64,000 nucleotides of DNA from a virus. How positions within the stretch are numbered: the stretch's first letter is position 1; each line of letters starts with the position of its first letter. Made by a program: the position numbers and the translations under genes. The notes beneath the pieces were generated by a model. That model searched no databases and was not told the origin of the DNA. It was given only the letters and a program-made list of their open reading frames with translations. The stretch lies in the IMG/VR virus record IMGVR_UViG_3300034283_002790, positions 62,001 to 126,000 of that record; one strand, written 5' to 3'. Positions 34,237 to 43,077 of this stretch are shown here, piece by piece.

Positions 34237-35805
34237 TTAAAATTGAACTGGTTTTCCTGGATTACCAGTTAAACCTTGATCATCAATAAATTTGTCTTTG
34301 AGATATTGTCTGAAATCTGGAATACCATAATTTTCAAAACCCCCTCTTGATATGTATTTAAACTCTCCAGTGTCTAATGCTTGTTTTATTAATGAATTAT
34401 AATCATTTGAGTTTTTTGCATTGGTAATTTTAGACCAGTCAATAAGACTATCATCACCAAGAACATTCGATATGAAATTCGTATTTTTTTGTGGTGGTGT
34501 TTGAATTGAAACCGGTGGTAAATCAAAAATGTCAGGTACATCATTTGGTTTATAGGGACCTCCTTCGTTTTTAGAATACATGTTTGAGTAATCGGACGGA
34601 AGTGGTTTTTTTGTTATTGGATCTATTCCTGGTGATACAGTTGAGATCCCAGTTTTATAATCAATGGGTCCCAATAATTCATATCTATAATGAATTGCGG
34701 GGGTCAAGGCTTTATCCCCTGAAATGGTACCACCCTTTTTATATCCAGATATGGCAGTTTGTATATCTTCGAACATTTTTTTTTGTAAATTACTATTTAT
34801 AACATCTACTGGAATATAAATTGTTACCCCCTGTTTTCCATATTGATATCCACCTGGTTTAAATGCGTCTAATGAGAGATGTCCAGTTCCCCCAACCTTA
34901 CCATGTGCTCCATATTTTTCAATTACAGGTGTAAGTGCATCAGTCAAATAAACCAAATCTTTTATGTCTTCACCAAAGACATGAAATTTCCATCCACTAG
35001 AAACCCCAGATCCAGTACGGATCGTTTTCCAACCAAAAGAGTTGTGAATTTTTTCTAATTCTTCTTTTGTGTATTTGTTTAAATATGATTGTGGATCTGT
35101 TGAATCTATATTTGGTAGGTTTTGAGAAATAGGTGAAGATTGTCCTTGAAGTTTTAAAGTGTTTAACTGGAGTTGGGTGTTGTAACAACTTTCTTTAATG
35201 AAATCTTTAAGGTCCGGGGATATAAAACTTTCTTCAACTTTTTTCAAAATAATTGGTAGTTGTATTTCCAAAATGTCAACTGCTCCTTGTGTCATTCGAC
35301 CCTGACTCAAATCAAAATAAGCACTATTAAAAAATTTTTTTACACTATCATGTAATTGCTTATCTATCTTTTCAAGACCTACAATTTTTCTTTCTAATAT
35401 TTTAAAATTTTTATTACCAACTATATCCGCAACATCTTGTAATATCGAATCTGCCTGACTTTTTCCGACAATCGATAATAAATTACTTGCAATTTCACTT
35501 TTGGTACTTCCACCAGTTATTGTTTTAAGATCGTCAAAGGTAAGATTATCACCGACATTTTTTCCAAGTTTTTGAGTTATAAGTTTTGAATTTTTTGCGG
35601 TGTTTAAAATTGAAGTTTCAATCTGACTTGCAATTTCTGACCCTAAAGTTTTAACCATACCTGGAGTTGCACCATCCAAAATTGATAATGCGGTAGGTCC
35701 GGGACCTGGTGTCAACGATTCTTTTATAACTCCAAATCCCATTCCCATAACATTAAAAATCTGGGATATTTTTTCTAATTCTTCGTTAAGTGTTCTTTTT
35801 TTCAC
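34237..35805 (-). CDS. Virion-type paralogue family member 2, 522 aa
   Basis: Starts at GTG 35805, whose bases overlap the stop of the preceding gene (GTGA), showing coupling. Leader-like MKKRTLNEELEKISQIFNV, then VIKES (I-K-E). Residues 40-130 (ILDGATPGMVKTLG, SKLITQKLGKNVGDNLTFDD) match the proteins at 14615 and 35802. The middle (GKVGGTGHLSLDAFKPGG) is rich in Gly and beta sequence. Probably a virion component. Confidence 0.6.
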   Translation of the reverse strand: MKKRTLNEELEKISQIFNVMGMGFGVIKESLTPGPGPTALSILDGATPGMVKTLGSEIASQIETSILNTAKNSKLITQKLGKNVGDNLTFDDLKTITGGSTKSEIASNLLSIVGKSQADSILQDVADIVGNKNFKILERKIVGLEKIDKQLHDSVKKFFNSAYFDLSQGRMTQGAVDILEIQLPIILKKVEESFISPDLKDFIKESCYNTQLQLNTLKLQGQSSPISQNLPNIDSTDPQSYLNKYTKEELEKIHNSFGWKTIRTGSGVSSGWKFHVFGEDIKDLVYLTDALTPVIEKYGAHGKVGGTGHLSLDAFKPGGYQYGKQGVTIYIPVDVINSNLQKKMFEDIQTAISGYKKGGTISGDKALTPAIHYRYELLGPIDYKTGISTVSPGIDPITKKPLPSDYSNMYSKNEGGPYKPNDVPDIFDLPPVSIQTPPQKNTNFISNVLGDDSLIDWSKITNAKNSNDYNSLIKQALDTGEFKYISRGGFENYGIPDFRQYLKDKFIDDQGLTGNPGKPVQF

Positions 35806-37256
35806 AAAAGTTTTTTTATTTTATTTATTTCCCTGTTCAATGATTCATTCATACCAGGAAGTGTATTGATATTATAAAATCCTTTATTTTTCAAATCTTC
35901 CATATCTTTCTTTTGTTTGTCCATCCATGTTTTATAATTATAATCACCCTCTTTGGGCATATCGTACCACTTATCCCATTTGTCTAGTTGTTTTTGTATT
36001 TCTTGAGAATTTTGAAGTTGATTATAATTTAACTGATTTTTTGTGTTTGTTGTCGGTGGCTCTATAGAAAAATCCCAACTAAAGGGACTTGACCATCGTG
36101 GGTCAAAATTTGCCAAATCACTTGGAGGAAGTGACGTATTAATCCTTAAAGTATTATCTTTATATTTTTTAATAATGAAATCTCGAAAATTATCAGTACC
36201 AAACTTTTCGAATCCTGTTATTGGAAAAAGTTCGGCAGCATCTCTGATTGTCGCCTCCTTTTCAATCGGGGACATATCTAAACCTATGCTTTTTAAAAGT
36301 TGAAGTCCGGCACCAATCGATCTGATTATTGTTGTTTCCAACCAATTTTTCAACCCCCACTTTTCAATTGATTCCGCATCTTGAATAATAAGTCTTTGTA
36401 TCCATTCCATAGGGAATGCATCTTCCTTAAATTTAATGTTATTGAAATCAATTAATTCTGGATCGAAACTATTATTCGAAAATGTCGTAGAATAAGTTTT
36501 TAGATTTACTGGGGTATAACTTGGTTTTTCGTGAAAAGTCATGTTGGGCCAGTCGTCAATACTAGGCTCAACATTTTTTACTTGAGGTGTTGAAGAAGGT
36601 GAAAGTTCTTTTGAAAATTTATGAGTATTAATTTGTGTTTGAAAACTATCTAAGACTCTCTCTAAATCTACTTTTAGAGTTTGATCCATTTCGATGGTTT
36701 TTAACTGTTCTTTTAATTTTGGAATTGTAGCCTCCATTACCTCACAAGCAGTTTCAAAAGTCGCCTCATCATCTATACTTTTACTAAATTGTGTCTGTAA
36801 GTCTTGTAAACTTGTTTTCAATGCTTGTTGATTAGTTTTATCAAGTTGTTTAACATAACTTCCTAAAGCAGTTAAATTTTTTGGATTAATTTTATTTAAC
36901 AAAAGATCATCCAAAACTTTTGAACCTTCCGATCCTAGTTCTTTTAAAACCATTTCTGCGGCTGAAGATTTTGTTGTTTGACCATAAAGTGTTTTGATAT
37001 CATCAAAACTTACATTGTCACCAATTTTTTTTCCCATTTTATTCAAAATTAATTCTGAATTTTTTACGGAGGTTAAAATTGAATTTTCAATCTGAGTTGC
37101 AAGTTCTGTACCCAAAGTTTTTACAAGTCCTGTACTTGATGCATCTAACGCACCCAAAATTAATTTATCGCCTGGTCCCACACTTTCATTCAACAAATTT
37201 AATCCAAAACAATTTTTAATTTTTTGAATTTCTTTAATTAGTTTTTTATTATTCAT
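35802..37256 (-). CDS. Virion-type paralogue family member 3, 484 aa
   Basis: The frame runs to 37292, but the ATG at 37256 (MNNKKLIKEIQKIKN) is preferred because a TATTTAT element lies directly before it. Leader ends LLNES (L-N-E). Residues 35-130 (GLVKTLGTELATQIENSI, NKMGKKIGDNVSFDD) are shared with paralogues 1 and 2. The C-terminal end (MNESLNREINKIKKLL) recalls that of the 846-residue protein (MNESKVSRLRRRILQNL). Confidence 0.6.
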   Translation of the reverse strand: MNNKKLIKEIQKIKNCFGLNLLNESVGPGDKLILGALDASSTGLVKTLGTELATQIENSILTSVKNSELILNKMGKKIGDNVSFDDIKTLYGQTTKSSAAEMVLKELGSEGSKVLDDLLLNKINPKNLTALGSYVKQLDKTNQQALKTSLQDLQTQFSKSIDDEATFETACEVMEATIPKLKEQLKTIEMDQTLKVDLERVLDSFQTQINTHKFSKELSPSSTPQVKNVEPSIDDWPNMTFHEKPSYTPVNLKTYSTTFSNNSFDPELIDFNNIKFKEDAFPMEWIQRLIIQDAESIEKWGLKNWLETTIIRSIGAGLQLLKSIGLDMSPIEKEATIRDAAELFPITGFEKFGTDNFRDFIIKKYKDNTLRINTSLPPSDLANFDPRWSSPFSWDFSIEPPTTNTKNQLNYNQLQNSQEIQKQLDKWDKWYDMPKEGDYNYKTWMDKQKKDMEDLKNKGFYNINTLPGMNESLNREINKIKKLL

Positions 37257-37320
37257 GATAATAAATATTCTGAAATTATTGTTTTTTTTCAATTCATATA
37301 TTTATATTAAAAAACTTAAT

Positions 37321-37662
37321 ATGAAAAAAATTGTAAGATTAACAGAAGCAGATCTAGTTCGTATTGTTAAACGAGTAATTAAAGAAAATCAAAACGATAT
37401 TCCAACAGAAATTATTGGTTGTGCAACTGAAGTATTATCATTAAATAATCTTGATCCAATTCCTACTTGTAAGGAATTAGGTATGGGGGTTATTACTTCT
37501 AAAAAAATCCCAACTGATTTAGTGAAATTAATGGCTTGTGGTACGGAATTATCTAAATTAAATAAAACACCACAAGATGGAATTAAATTCATGAATTGTG
37601 TTTTGCAAAAAATTAGTACATCACCTCCGGTTATGAATGAAAGACGATCTAGAAGATGGTAA
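37321..37662 (+). CDS. Type A leader protein, 113 aa
   Basis: Start set at 37321 where the type A leader begins (KKIVRLTEADLVRIVKRVIK then E) with I-K-E; a TATTTAT element lies 15 bases upstream. The body has two similar Cys-containing halves (CATEVLSLNNLDPIPTC, ACGTELSKLNKTPQDGI), an internal repeat. The C-terminus is basic (NERRSRRW). Confidence 0.65.
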   Translation: MKKIVRLTEADLVRIVKRVIKENQNDIPTEIIGCATEVLSLNNLDPIPTCKELGMGVITSKKIPTDLVKLMACGTELSKLNKTPQDGIKFMNCVLQKISTSPPVMNERRSRRW

Positions 37663-37956
37663 TTATTGGAAAGACACAGGTAGGTTCTTGATGTCGTTCA
37701 ATGAAATATTTTTTAATTGAAGTGTTCCATGAGATAATTGTGAGAACATCCCAATCTGTTGAAGATACTGAAAGTAATAAAAAAGAAAATCAGGTAAAAC
37801 TCTGTCTAAATATTCTTCACGAACTTTTACCCCAATGTTTTCTTCATTGAAAGATCTAGTTGGGGTTCCCACTGTTTTCTCCGAACCTTTTCTAATTAAC
37901 CAAAAGTCGGCATTTTCAAAATTGAGTTTAAATTCACAAATTGTTCCTAGTGTCAT
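37663..37956 (-). CDS. Mini HsdS-like (type I restriction specificity) domain protein
   Basis: 97 aa. The order IRKGS, then EYLDRVLPDFLFYYFQYL, then SHGTLQLKNISLNDIKNLPV follows the second half of an HsdS target-recognition domain and its conserved end, where the GTxQ.NI....I..LP motif packs the half-repeat. A full HsdS has two such domains of about 200 residues, so this is a single truncated module. It could be an anti-restriction decoy or a DNA-binding fragment. Overlaps the upstream gene by 4 bases. Confidence 0.55.
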   Translation of the reverse strand: MTLGTICEFKLNFENADFWLIRKGSEKTVGTPTRSFNEENIGVKVREEYLDRVLPDFLFYYFQYLQQIGMFSQLSHGTLQLKNISLNDIKNLPVSFQ

Positions 37957-38636
37957 ATTTTTATATTTAATTCTAATTTATTCCAATCAACCCCAAAGGT
38001 TGTTAACTCCGAATAATATTCATCTTCTTTAAACTCAATCCAACCCGTTCCTCCAGGATCATCTGCCCATCTTGAACCAAACTCATAAAAAACAAATTTT
38101 GTTACAAGGTCTTCGATGTCATCTGTAAGTTTATTCCACCATCTTTGATTTCTCAAACTTGGGTCAGGAACTTCTAAATAATAACGGTCACAATAAATAT
38201 AACCCCCCTCACCATCAAAAAACACCACAAAGTTATCAATATATTCTTGATTTAAAAATTTTTTAACAATTTTATGATCATCACCTTTAATATTTGATTT
38301 ACCAACGTCATATTTTTCATACTCCGATTCATAAAGAACTTTTTCAAGTATGATTTGATTTAAAAATCTTAACGGTGATTCTGATTTATTAATTTTTAAT
38401 ATTATGTCAGTTCTATCATTTGATTTATTCTCTAGTTTTTTGAGTATATCTGGTAAATAGTCTATGACTATTTCATTTAAAAAATTTCTAACTATGTCTA
38501 TAACTGGAAAAGTTTTTTTTCTATTAAGGTCGAATAATTCCACATCTTCCAAATTATAACCAAAATACATCATGTCAACAATAATTACATCTTCACCAAA
38601 AGAAGATAAATAGGAAAAAAGTGCCTTTCTATTCAC
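37953..38636 (-). CDS. Hypothetical protein, 227 aa
   Basis: Acidic alpha/beta protein without recognised domain (FGEDVIIVDMMYFGYNLEDV, FVVFFDGEGGYIYCDRYYLE). Stop overlaps the start of the HsdS-like gene, so both are probably co-translated and may act together. Confidence 0.55.
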   Translation of the reverse strand: MNRKALFSYLSSFGEDVIIVDMMYFGYNLEDVELFDLNRKKTFPVIDIVRNFLNEIVIDYLPDILKKLENKSNDRTDIILKINKSESPLRFLNQIILEKVLYESEYEKYDVGKSNIKGDDHKIVKKFLNQEYIDNFVVFFDGEGGYIYCDRYYLEVPDPSLRNQRWWNKLTDDIEDLVTKFVFYEFGSRWADDPGGTGWIEFKEDEYYSELTTFGVDWNKLELNIKI

Positions 38637-38642
38637 AACTTA

Positions 38643-39755
38643 TTATATTAATCGCCGAAGTTTATTTTGAATTAAAATATATCTTTCGAATAGTTCAGGT
38701 TCAAACAAACTTAAATTTAATTCCTCTATATTATTTGCACTTCGCACTTCTGTACTTCCTTGGCTGTATGGAGAATCAGACCCTTGAGGATTTGGTTTAT
38801 AAACATCAAACACAAGATATGGCCTTTCAAAATTTAACTTTTTAAAACGAACCTCTATTTTTTTGTTCGGGATAGAAATCCAATACCCAAAACCACCCAT
38901 TTCATTTACTTTATTGTAAAGTTCCAAATAATTTTCAAAATCTAAATTTTCATCTAATTTAGATTCTGCGTCCTCTAAGATTTTTTCTAAAGACCATTTA
39001 AATGTACTATTAATAGAAGATATATCTAAATCTTCTATTTGACAATTTACGTTATACTTAAGTTCATCCCAAAACCCAATATCTTTATCAGAATCTAGTT
39101 TTTCGACCCAATATGTCAAAACTTGATCAACATCTTCATTTTCTTTTTGACTCATTCGGTACCATAATAATAAGTTTGCTACTGTTGTACTATATAAATA
39201 ACCATAGTGTTCCTCTTCGATTCCAATCTTTTTGTAAGGATCTTTACACTCGCTAATCATTATATCTTTTACACGTTGTGTAATGCAATCATCCATTTCC
39301 GATCCAAAACTTAAATACATATCTTCAACTTTATCACCATATGTATTGTATAAAAACTCAGAAACTTCAGCATGATCACTAAGACGTAAAGTTGGGTTTG
39401 TTATTTTCAATATCTCAGATAACAAATTAAGATTTTCCGGATCAAAATAGTTTATAATATACCCATCTAACCATTCCTCTTTCCAGGTATATTCATCTGT
39501 TTGGTAATAGTTATAATATGGTGAAAATGCATCTTCATATTCTCGAATATCAGAATCATCCAAACCTAAGGTTTTCAAAAATTTTTCAGTTGAGTCAAAT
39601 CTAATATAAACCTTTGAAAATTTTGGATTTGTTTTATTAAACTCTAGTCTATAAATATAATCTGAGGGATAATTGTAATATGGATCATACCCATTACTCA
39701 CATTTAATAAAAAATTATAGGTATCTCCGTAGTTATTGTTCTCTTCTTCTACCAT
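38643..39755 (-). CDS. Hypothetical acidic protein, 370 aa
   Basis: Acidic, Tyr-rich (NGYDPYYNYPSDYIYRLEF), mostly helical towards the C-terminus. No leader, no membrane segment and no family recognised. Overlaps the end of the upstream leader-like gene by 7 bases, in one operon 40234-37663. Confidence 0.55.
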   Translation of the reverse strand: MVEEENNNYGDTYNFLLNVSNGYDPYYNYPSDYIYRLEFNKTNPKFSKVYIRFDSTEKFLKTLGLDDSDIREYEDAFSPYYNYYQTDEYTWKEEWLDGYIINYFDPENLNLLSEILKITNPTLRLSDHAEVSEFLYNTYGDKVEDMYLSFGSEMDDCITQRVKDIMISECKDPYKKIGIEEEHYGYLYSTTVANLLLWYRMSQKENEDVDQVLTYWVEKLDSDKDIGFWDELKYNVNCQIEDLDISSINSTFKWSLEKILEDAESKLDENLDFENYLELYNKVNEMGGFGYWISIPNKKIEVRFKKLNFERPYLVFDVYKPNPQGSDSPYSQGSTEVRSANNIEELNLSLFEPELFERYILIQNKLRRLI

Positions 39756-40234
39756 TGTATATTAATAAAATCTACTTTTATATTAAATTCATTACAAATT
39801 TTGAATAAAAAACTAGAAATTTCATATTCAACATATTCTTTAAATTCAAAATATGAACTAAAATCATCCAATGGTATATCTCCAGATGCAAAATGGAGTT
39901 CATATCTATCATTATCAGCAAAATATCTTCCTTCAAGTACGACGCAATCCATCATGAACCCAATACTATTATCAATGGTTACTTTATTTGAAGATAGTAC
40001 TTTGAATCTCATTTCGAGTTCATTAGAATCGTTTAAACTAAAAACTTTATCTGTTATAAAATTATTAAAATCCTCAAAATCGTCACCAGAAGACTCCCCT
40101 TTTGTTAAATTGTGTAATTTCTTAAATCCCCCAACAGCATTTGACGCATGAACAACACCATATCTTTGTATTAATTTTTCAATCTCTTGTTTAATACTTT
40201 CATTTTCTAATAATAGTCTAATTTTAGAAATCAT
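39749..40234 (-). CDS. Leader-like protein, 161 aa
   Basis: MISKIRLLLENESIKQEIEK has an L-L-E site at 8-10 and resembles a shortened leader. The remainder is acidic with a beta-rich middle (YELHFASGDIPLDDFSS). TATTTAT element upstream heads the operon. Confidence 0.55.
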   Translation of the reverse strand: MISKIRLLLENESIKQEIEKLIQRYGVVHASNAVGGFKKLHNLTKGESSGDDFEDFNNFITDKVFSLNDSNELEMRFKVLSSNKVTIDNSIGFMMDCVVLEGRYFADNDRYELHFASGDIPLDDFSSYFEFKEYVEYEISSFLFKICNEFNIKVDFINIQW

Positions 40235-40257
40235 ATTTTATAAATATCATAAAAATA

Positions 40258-40286
40258 AAAAACCCCATCGAAAAAGATGAGGTTTA
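40258..40286 (-). terminator. Intrinsic terminator
   Basis: AACCCCATC/GATGAGGTT stem with one mismatch and A-rich flank (T-run on the minus strand), behind the coiled-coil gene. Confidence 0.7.
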
Positions 40287-40307
40287 GTTCGTTGTATGTT
40301 TAATTTA

Positions 40308-40784
40308 TCAAACAGTTGGTCTTTTGGAACCTGTGATAGTACCTGATAAAACAACTTTATCGATTCTTGAATCTGTATATGAAATGGCATCCGATATTCT
40401 CCCTTCTAAAGTACGAATAATTTCATCTTCATGCATTTGGTGTTTTTTATCAATTTCATGAATTGTTTTTTCTATCTCATCTTCATGCCTATGAATCATA
40501 ACTACTTCATCATGAATATGTCGATTAGTTAAATCGATTTCTTTATCAATTCGTTGCATAATAGTTCTTTCCACCAACGTAATTTCTCTGTTAGTCTCGT
40601 CCATAATTCTTCGAACATCTCTTTCTCTTGAATCCATTTCTAATCTTATGTTAGAAATATAATCCTCAAGTGACTTTTGTTGTTTTACCAACCTACTAAT
40701 CTTGACTAAACCTATAACAACTAGAGCGGTCAATGTTACCCCATAAGTCATAAGCATACCCAAAACAAATGATTGTGTTTCCAT
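40308..40784 (-). CDS. Membrane-anchored coiled-coil protein, 158 aa
   Basis: One N-terminal membrane segment (LMTYGVTLTALVVIGLVKI), then about 110 residues of charged heptad-like helix (RIMDETNREITLVERTIMQ, HIHDEVVMIHRHEDEIEK). Topology resembles a spanin-like or partition-like anchored rod, but no lipobox or partner is visible. Single-gene unit with its own terminator. Confidence 0.6.
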   Translation of the reverse strand: METQSFVLGMLMTYGVTLTALVVIGLVKISRLVKQQKSLEDYISNIRLEMDSRERDVRRIMDETNREITLVERTIMQRIDKEIDLTNRHIHDEVVMIHRHEDEIEKTIHEIDKKHQMHEDEIIRTLEGRISDAISYTDSRIDKVVLSGTITGSKRPTV

Positions 40785-40851
40785 AAATTTTTGTTTTTTT
40801 TTAGTTTATTTTAATTGAAAAATAAAATAAATATGAGATTAGTAAATAGAT

Positions 40852-41253
40852 CTAATTAATATCTATTCTTAAGGTTAACTCTAAATTCATTATTCCATCA
40901 TTATCGAAGAACTCTAAAAAATCTAATTTTGTCCCAGCACCACACTCATTTCCAGTGTTTACTTTGAGTGTTCTTGAATCTATTGGAAAAATACTTGCAT
41001 TTCGTAAATCTCCCATAAATTGTCTCACCTCGGATCCAATACGTAAAGGTTCGAACCCGCAGTCATCACAGTCAAGAGAGACCTGTAAAGTAAACCAAAA
41101 CTCGTGTCCATCAAAATTTTCATAACCCATCCCTATATGGTCTTCCAAATTAAATTTTACTTGTTTATTCATATAGTCACTAAGCAAATTTAATTTAGAT
41201 AAAATTACATATTTTATAACTTTTATTTTTTCTTCAAATTCTTGTCTTTCCAT
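40852..41253 (-). CDS. Hypothetical protein, 133 aa
   Basis: Alpha/beta protein with a CDDCGFEP segment and many acidic residues. TATTTAT element before the ATG. No leader and no family recognised. Confidence 0.55.
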   Translation of the reverse strand: MERQEFEEKIKVIKYVILSKLNLLSDYMNKQVKFNLEDHIGMGYENFDGHEFWFTLQVSLDCDDCGFEPLRIGSEVRQFMGDLRNASIFPIDSRTLKVNTGNECGAGTKLDFLEFFDNDGIMNLELTLRIDIN

Positions 41254-41278
41254 TTTTAACTATAAATATCAACCAAAA

Positions 41279-41306
41279 AAAAATCCCCAAAAAATCTGGG
41301 GATAAC
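41279..41306 (-). terminator. Intrinsic terminator
   Basis: ATCCCC/GGGGAT stem with a 9-base loop and T-run on the minus strand, behind the secreted protein gene. Confidence 0.75.
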
Positions 41307-41319
41307 CGATTCAAAAATT

Positions 41320-41589
41320 CTATTGTTCAATGAAAACTTTTTCAATACTAGAATCATCAAAATAAATTATTAAAAATTTATTAAATTCCAAATTACACTC
41401 TTGTCCGGTAAGATCAGTAACTTTAATAATGTTCTTCACTGGAGTAGGGAGTGTGTTTGGTTTTTGAGTACACCCCGGTGACTTTATAATCTTGTCATTG
41501 GGTACTACTTCAAAACTTCTAGAACTGGTCTGAGAAAAGTAAAAAGAAGATATACAAATAAAGGATAAAAATAAAATTGGTTTTTTCAT
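41320..41589 (-). CDS. Secreted protein, 89 aa
   Basis: Signal peptide MKKPILFLSFICISSFYFSQ, then a 69-residue beta-rich domain with two Cys. A TATATTTG box lies upstream without a good -33 partner. Fourth signal-peptide protein in the window after 5203, 29711 and before 61170. Confidence 0.6.
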   Translation of the reverse strand: MKKPILFLSFICISSFYFSQTSSRSFEVVPNDKIIKSPGCTQKPNTLPTPVKNIIKVTDLTGQECNLEFNKFLIIYFDDSSIEKVFIEQ

Positions 41590-41643
41590 TATGTAAAAAT
41601 TTTTACAAATATATGAAAAAATAAATAATAAGTAAAATGTTTT

Positions 41644-42480
41644 TTATTGTGTGGTTCCAATTTTACAGTTTTCTGCACAATATTTCGAAAACTTTACTTT
41701 ATACTGTCGTAAAGGATCTATATTTGTTATGGGTTGTATATCTATATATCCAGTATTTTTATCCATTAAATATTGACAAACCTGACATCCAGACATGTTC
41801 GGAATTCCAGGAATTGTTGGAATATCTCCAGTACCAGGAATTGTTGGAATATCTCCAGTACCAGGAATTTGGATATCTGAACCCAATAAACAAGTAAAAA
41901 TTTGTGATGGGTTGTTTATATTGTCAATCAAACATTTTTTAATTTTTTCACAATCAAGATTTGGAATTTGATTAATTATTTCATTATTTCCTTCTTGGTC
42001 TGTGGGAATTTCATTTTGGTTTTGGTTATTTTCACACTTACATGTTGGACAAAAGGTTGCTTTTGGTAATGAATTTGTGAATTTCAAATTATCACACATC
42101 GCTTTATGAGTTTCGTAACCAACAACCCCATCGGGTGATAATCTATATTTTTGTTGAAATGAGGTCACAGCATCTTTGGTTCTAGTTTTGTAATCACCAT
42201 CACAACTTGGGTATTCAGTATCACATCCCTGTTTCATGCCCCCACCGTAAAAATCACCCCCAAATCCGTTATTTGAAAGTAGGTGTTGAATCATTTTTAC
42301 AATATCTCCTTTTGCACCTACCCCGGCATATTTGTTTTTACAAACAATATCACAAATTTTGTCACCCTGCATTACTAATCCACCTTCATATGCCTCTGAA
42401 ACCACAAATTTTTTGGATGCTAAACTATGTAAATTTAAAATTCTAGATTTTTCTTCTTCAGTTATAATAAATCTTTTCAT
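41644..42480 (-). CDS. Type C leader, peptidoglycan-binding domain protein
   Basis: 278 aa. Leader MKRFIITEEEKSRILNLHSL, then a V-S-E site. Residues about 45-130 form a peptidoglycan-binding type 1 domain (GDIVKMIQHLLSNNGFGGDF, TKDAVTSFQQKYRLSPDGVV, then GYETHKAM). Middle has Cys pairs (CPTCKCEN). A PGTGDIPTI repeat follows and the end contains a second Cys cluster. Likely anchors something to the wall. Confidence 0.7.
   Translation of the reverse strand: MKRFIITEEEKSRILNLHSLASKKFVVSEAYEGGLVMQGDKICDIVCKNKYAGVGAKGDIVKMIQHLLSNNGFGGDFYGGGMKQGCDTEYPSCDGDYKTRTKDAVTSFQQKYRLSPDGVVGYETHKAMCDNLKFTNSLPKATFCPTCKCENNQNQNEIPTDQEGNNEIINQIPNLDCEKIKKCLIDNINNPSQIFTCLLGSDIQIPGTGDIPTIPGTGDIPTIPGIPNMSGCQVCQYLMDKNTGYIDIQPITNIDPLRQYKVKFSKYCAENCKIGTTQ
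41807..41870 (-). repeat. 27-bp in-frame tandem repeat coding PGTGDIPTI
   Basis: Two identical 27-base units and a partial third inside the peptidoglycan-binding gene; identity at DNA level implies a recent duplication. Confidence 0.9.
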
Positions 42481-42504
42481 AAGATGTTTTTATTTATAAA
42501 TATA

Positions 42505-43077
42505 TCAGAATGATAATAATTTAGGAATAACCTCATTTTCAAAAAAATTTTCAAACATTCCCCTTTTATCATAATTGTCATCCATTAGATTTGTGACGTT
42601 TCTTGTTGTAAAGTCTATATTTGCATCAATAAAATCATAATCAATTAAATTCTGTGATTTATTAGTTACAATAACTCCATGATATTCCATATCATCAAAA
42701 TATAAAGTCCCATATAAATGAATTTGATTATCTTCTTTTTCCTCGTAATCAAAAATAAAAGTAATTTTTGGAAAATTATCAAACGAAGATTCAAAGGACG
42801 TTCCCTCTCTGGGGTCTTCTTCTTTAAAAGAAATGGTTTCAGGTGATAAATCTAAATTTAAAATACTTTTTTCTTCATCATTTAAATTTTTTTCACCATG
42901 AGTTTTTTCTTTTTCTCTAATTCTTTCTTGTTTGGAAAAAAATTCTAAAAACTTTTTTTCATCTATACTTAATGATTCATATCCTTTGTCTGACATTTTA
43001 TCAAGTATAGAATCAATGTAATTTTGATTTTCAACTAACCTTGTAAATTGAGACTCCTTAATTATTATTTTCATCAT
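42505..43077 (-). CDS. Type B leader protein, 190 aa
   Basis: MMKIIIKESQFTRLVENQNY with L-V-E. Residues 20-60 (YIDSILDKMSDKGYESLSID, then EKKFLEFFS) match the same region of the protein at 43948 (INQIIDKMSEVGYDGLDDKE, then KTILSDYS), so the two are paralogues beyond the leader. C-terminal half acidic and beta-rich. Start overlaps the stop of the upstream gene (ATGATGA). Confidence 0.6.
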   Translation of the reverse strand: MMKIIIKESQFTRLVENQNYIDSILDKMSDKGYESLSIDEKKFLEFFSKQERIREKEKTHGEKNLNDEEKSILNLDLSPETISFKEEDPREGTSFESSFDNFPKITFIFDYEEKEDNQIHLYGTLYFDDMEYHGVIVTNKSQNLIDYDFIDANIDFTTRNVTNLMDDNYDKRGMFENFFENEVIPKLLSF

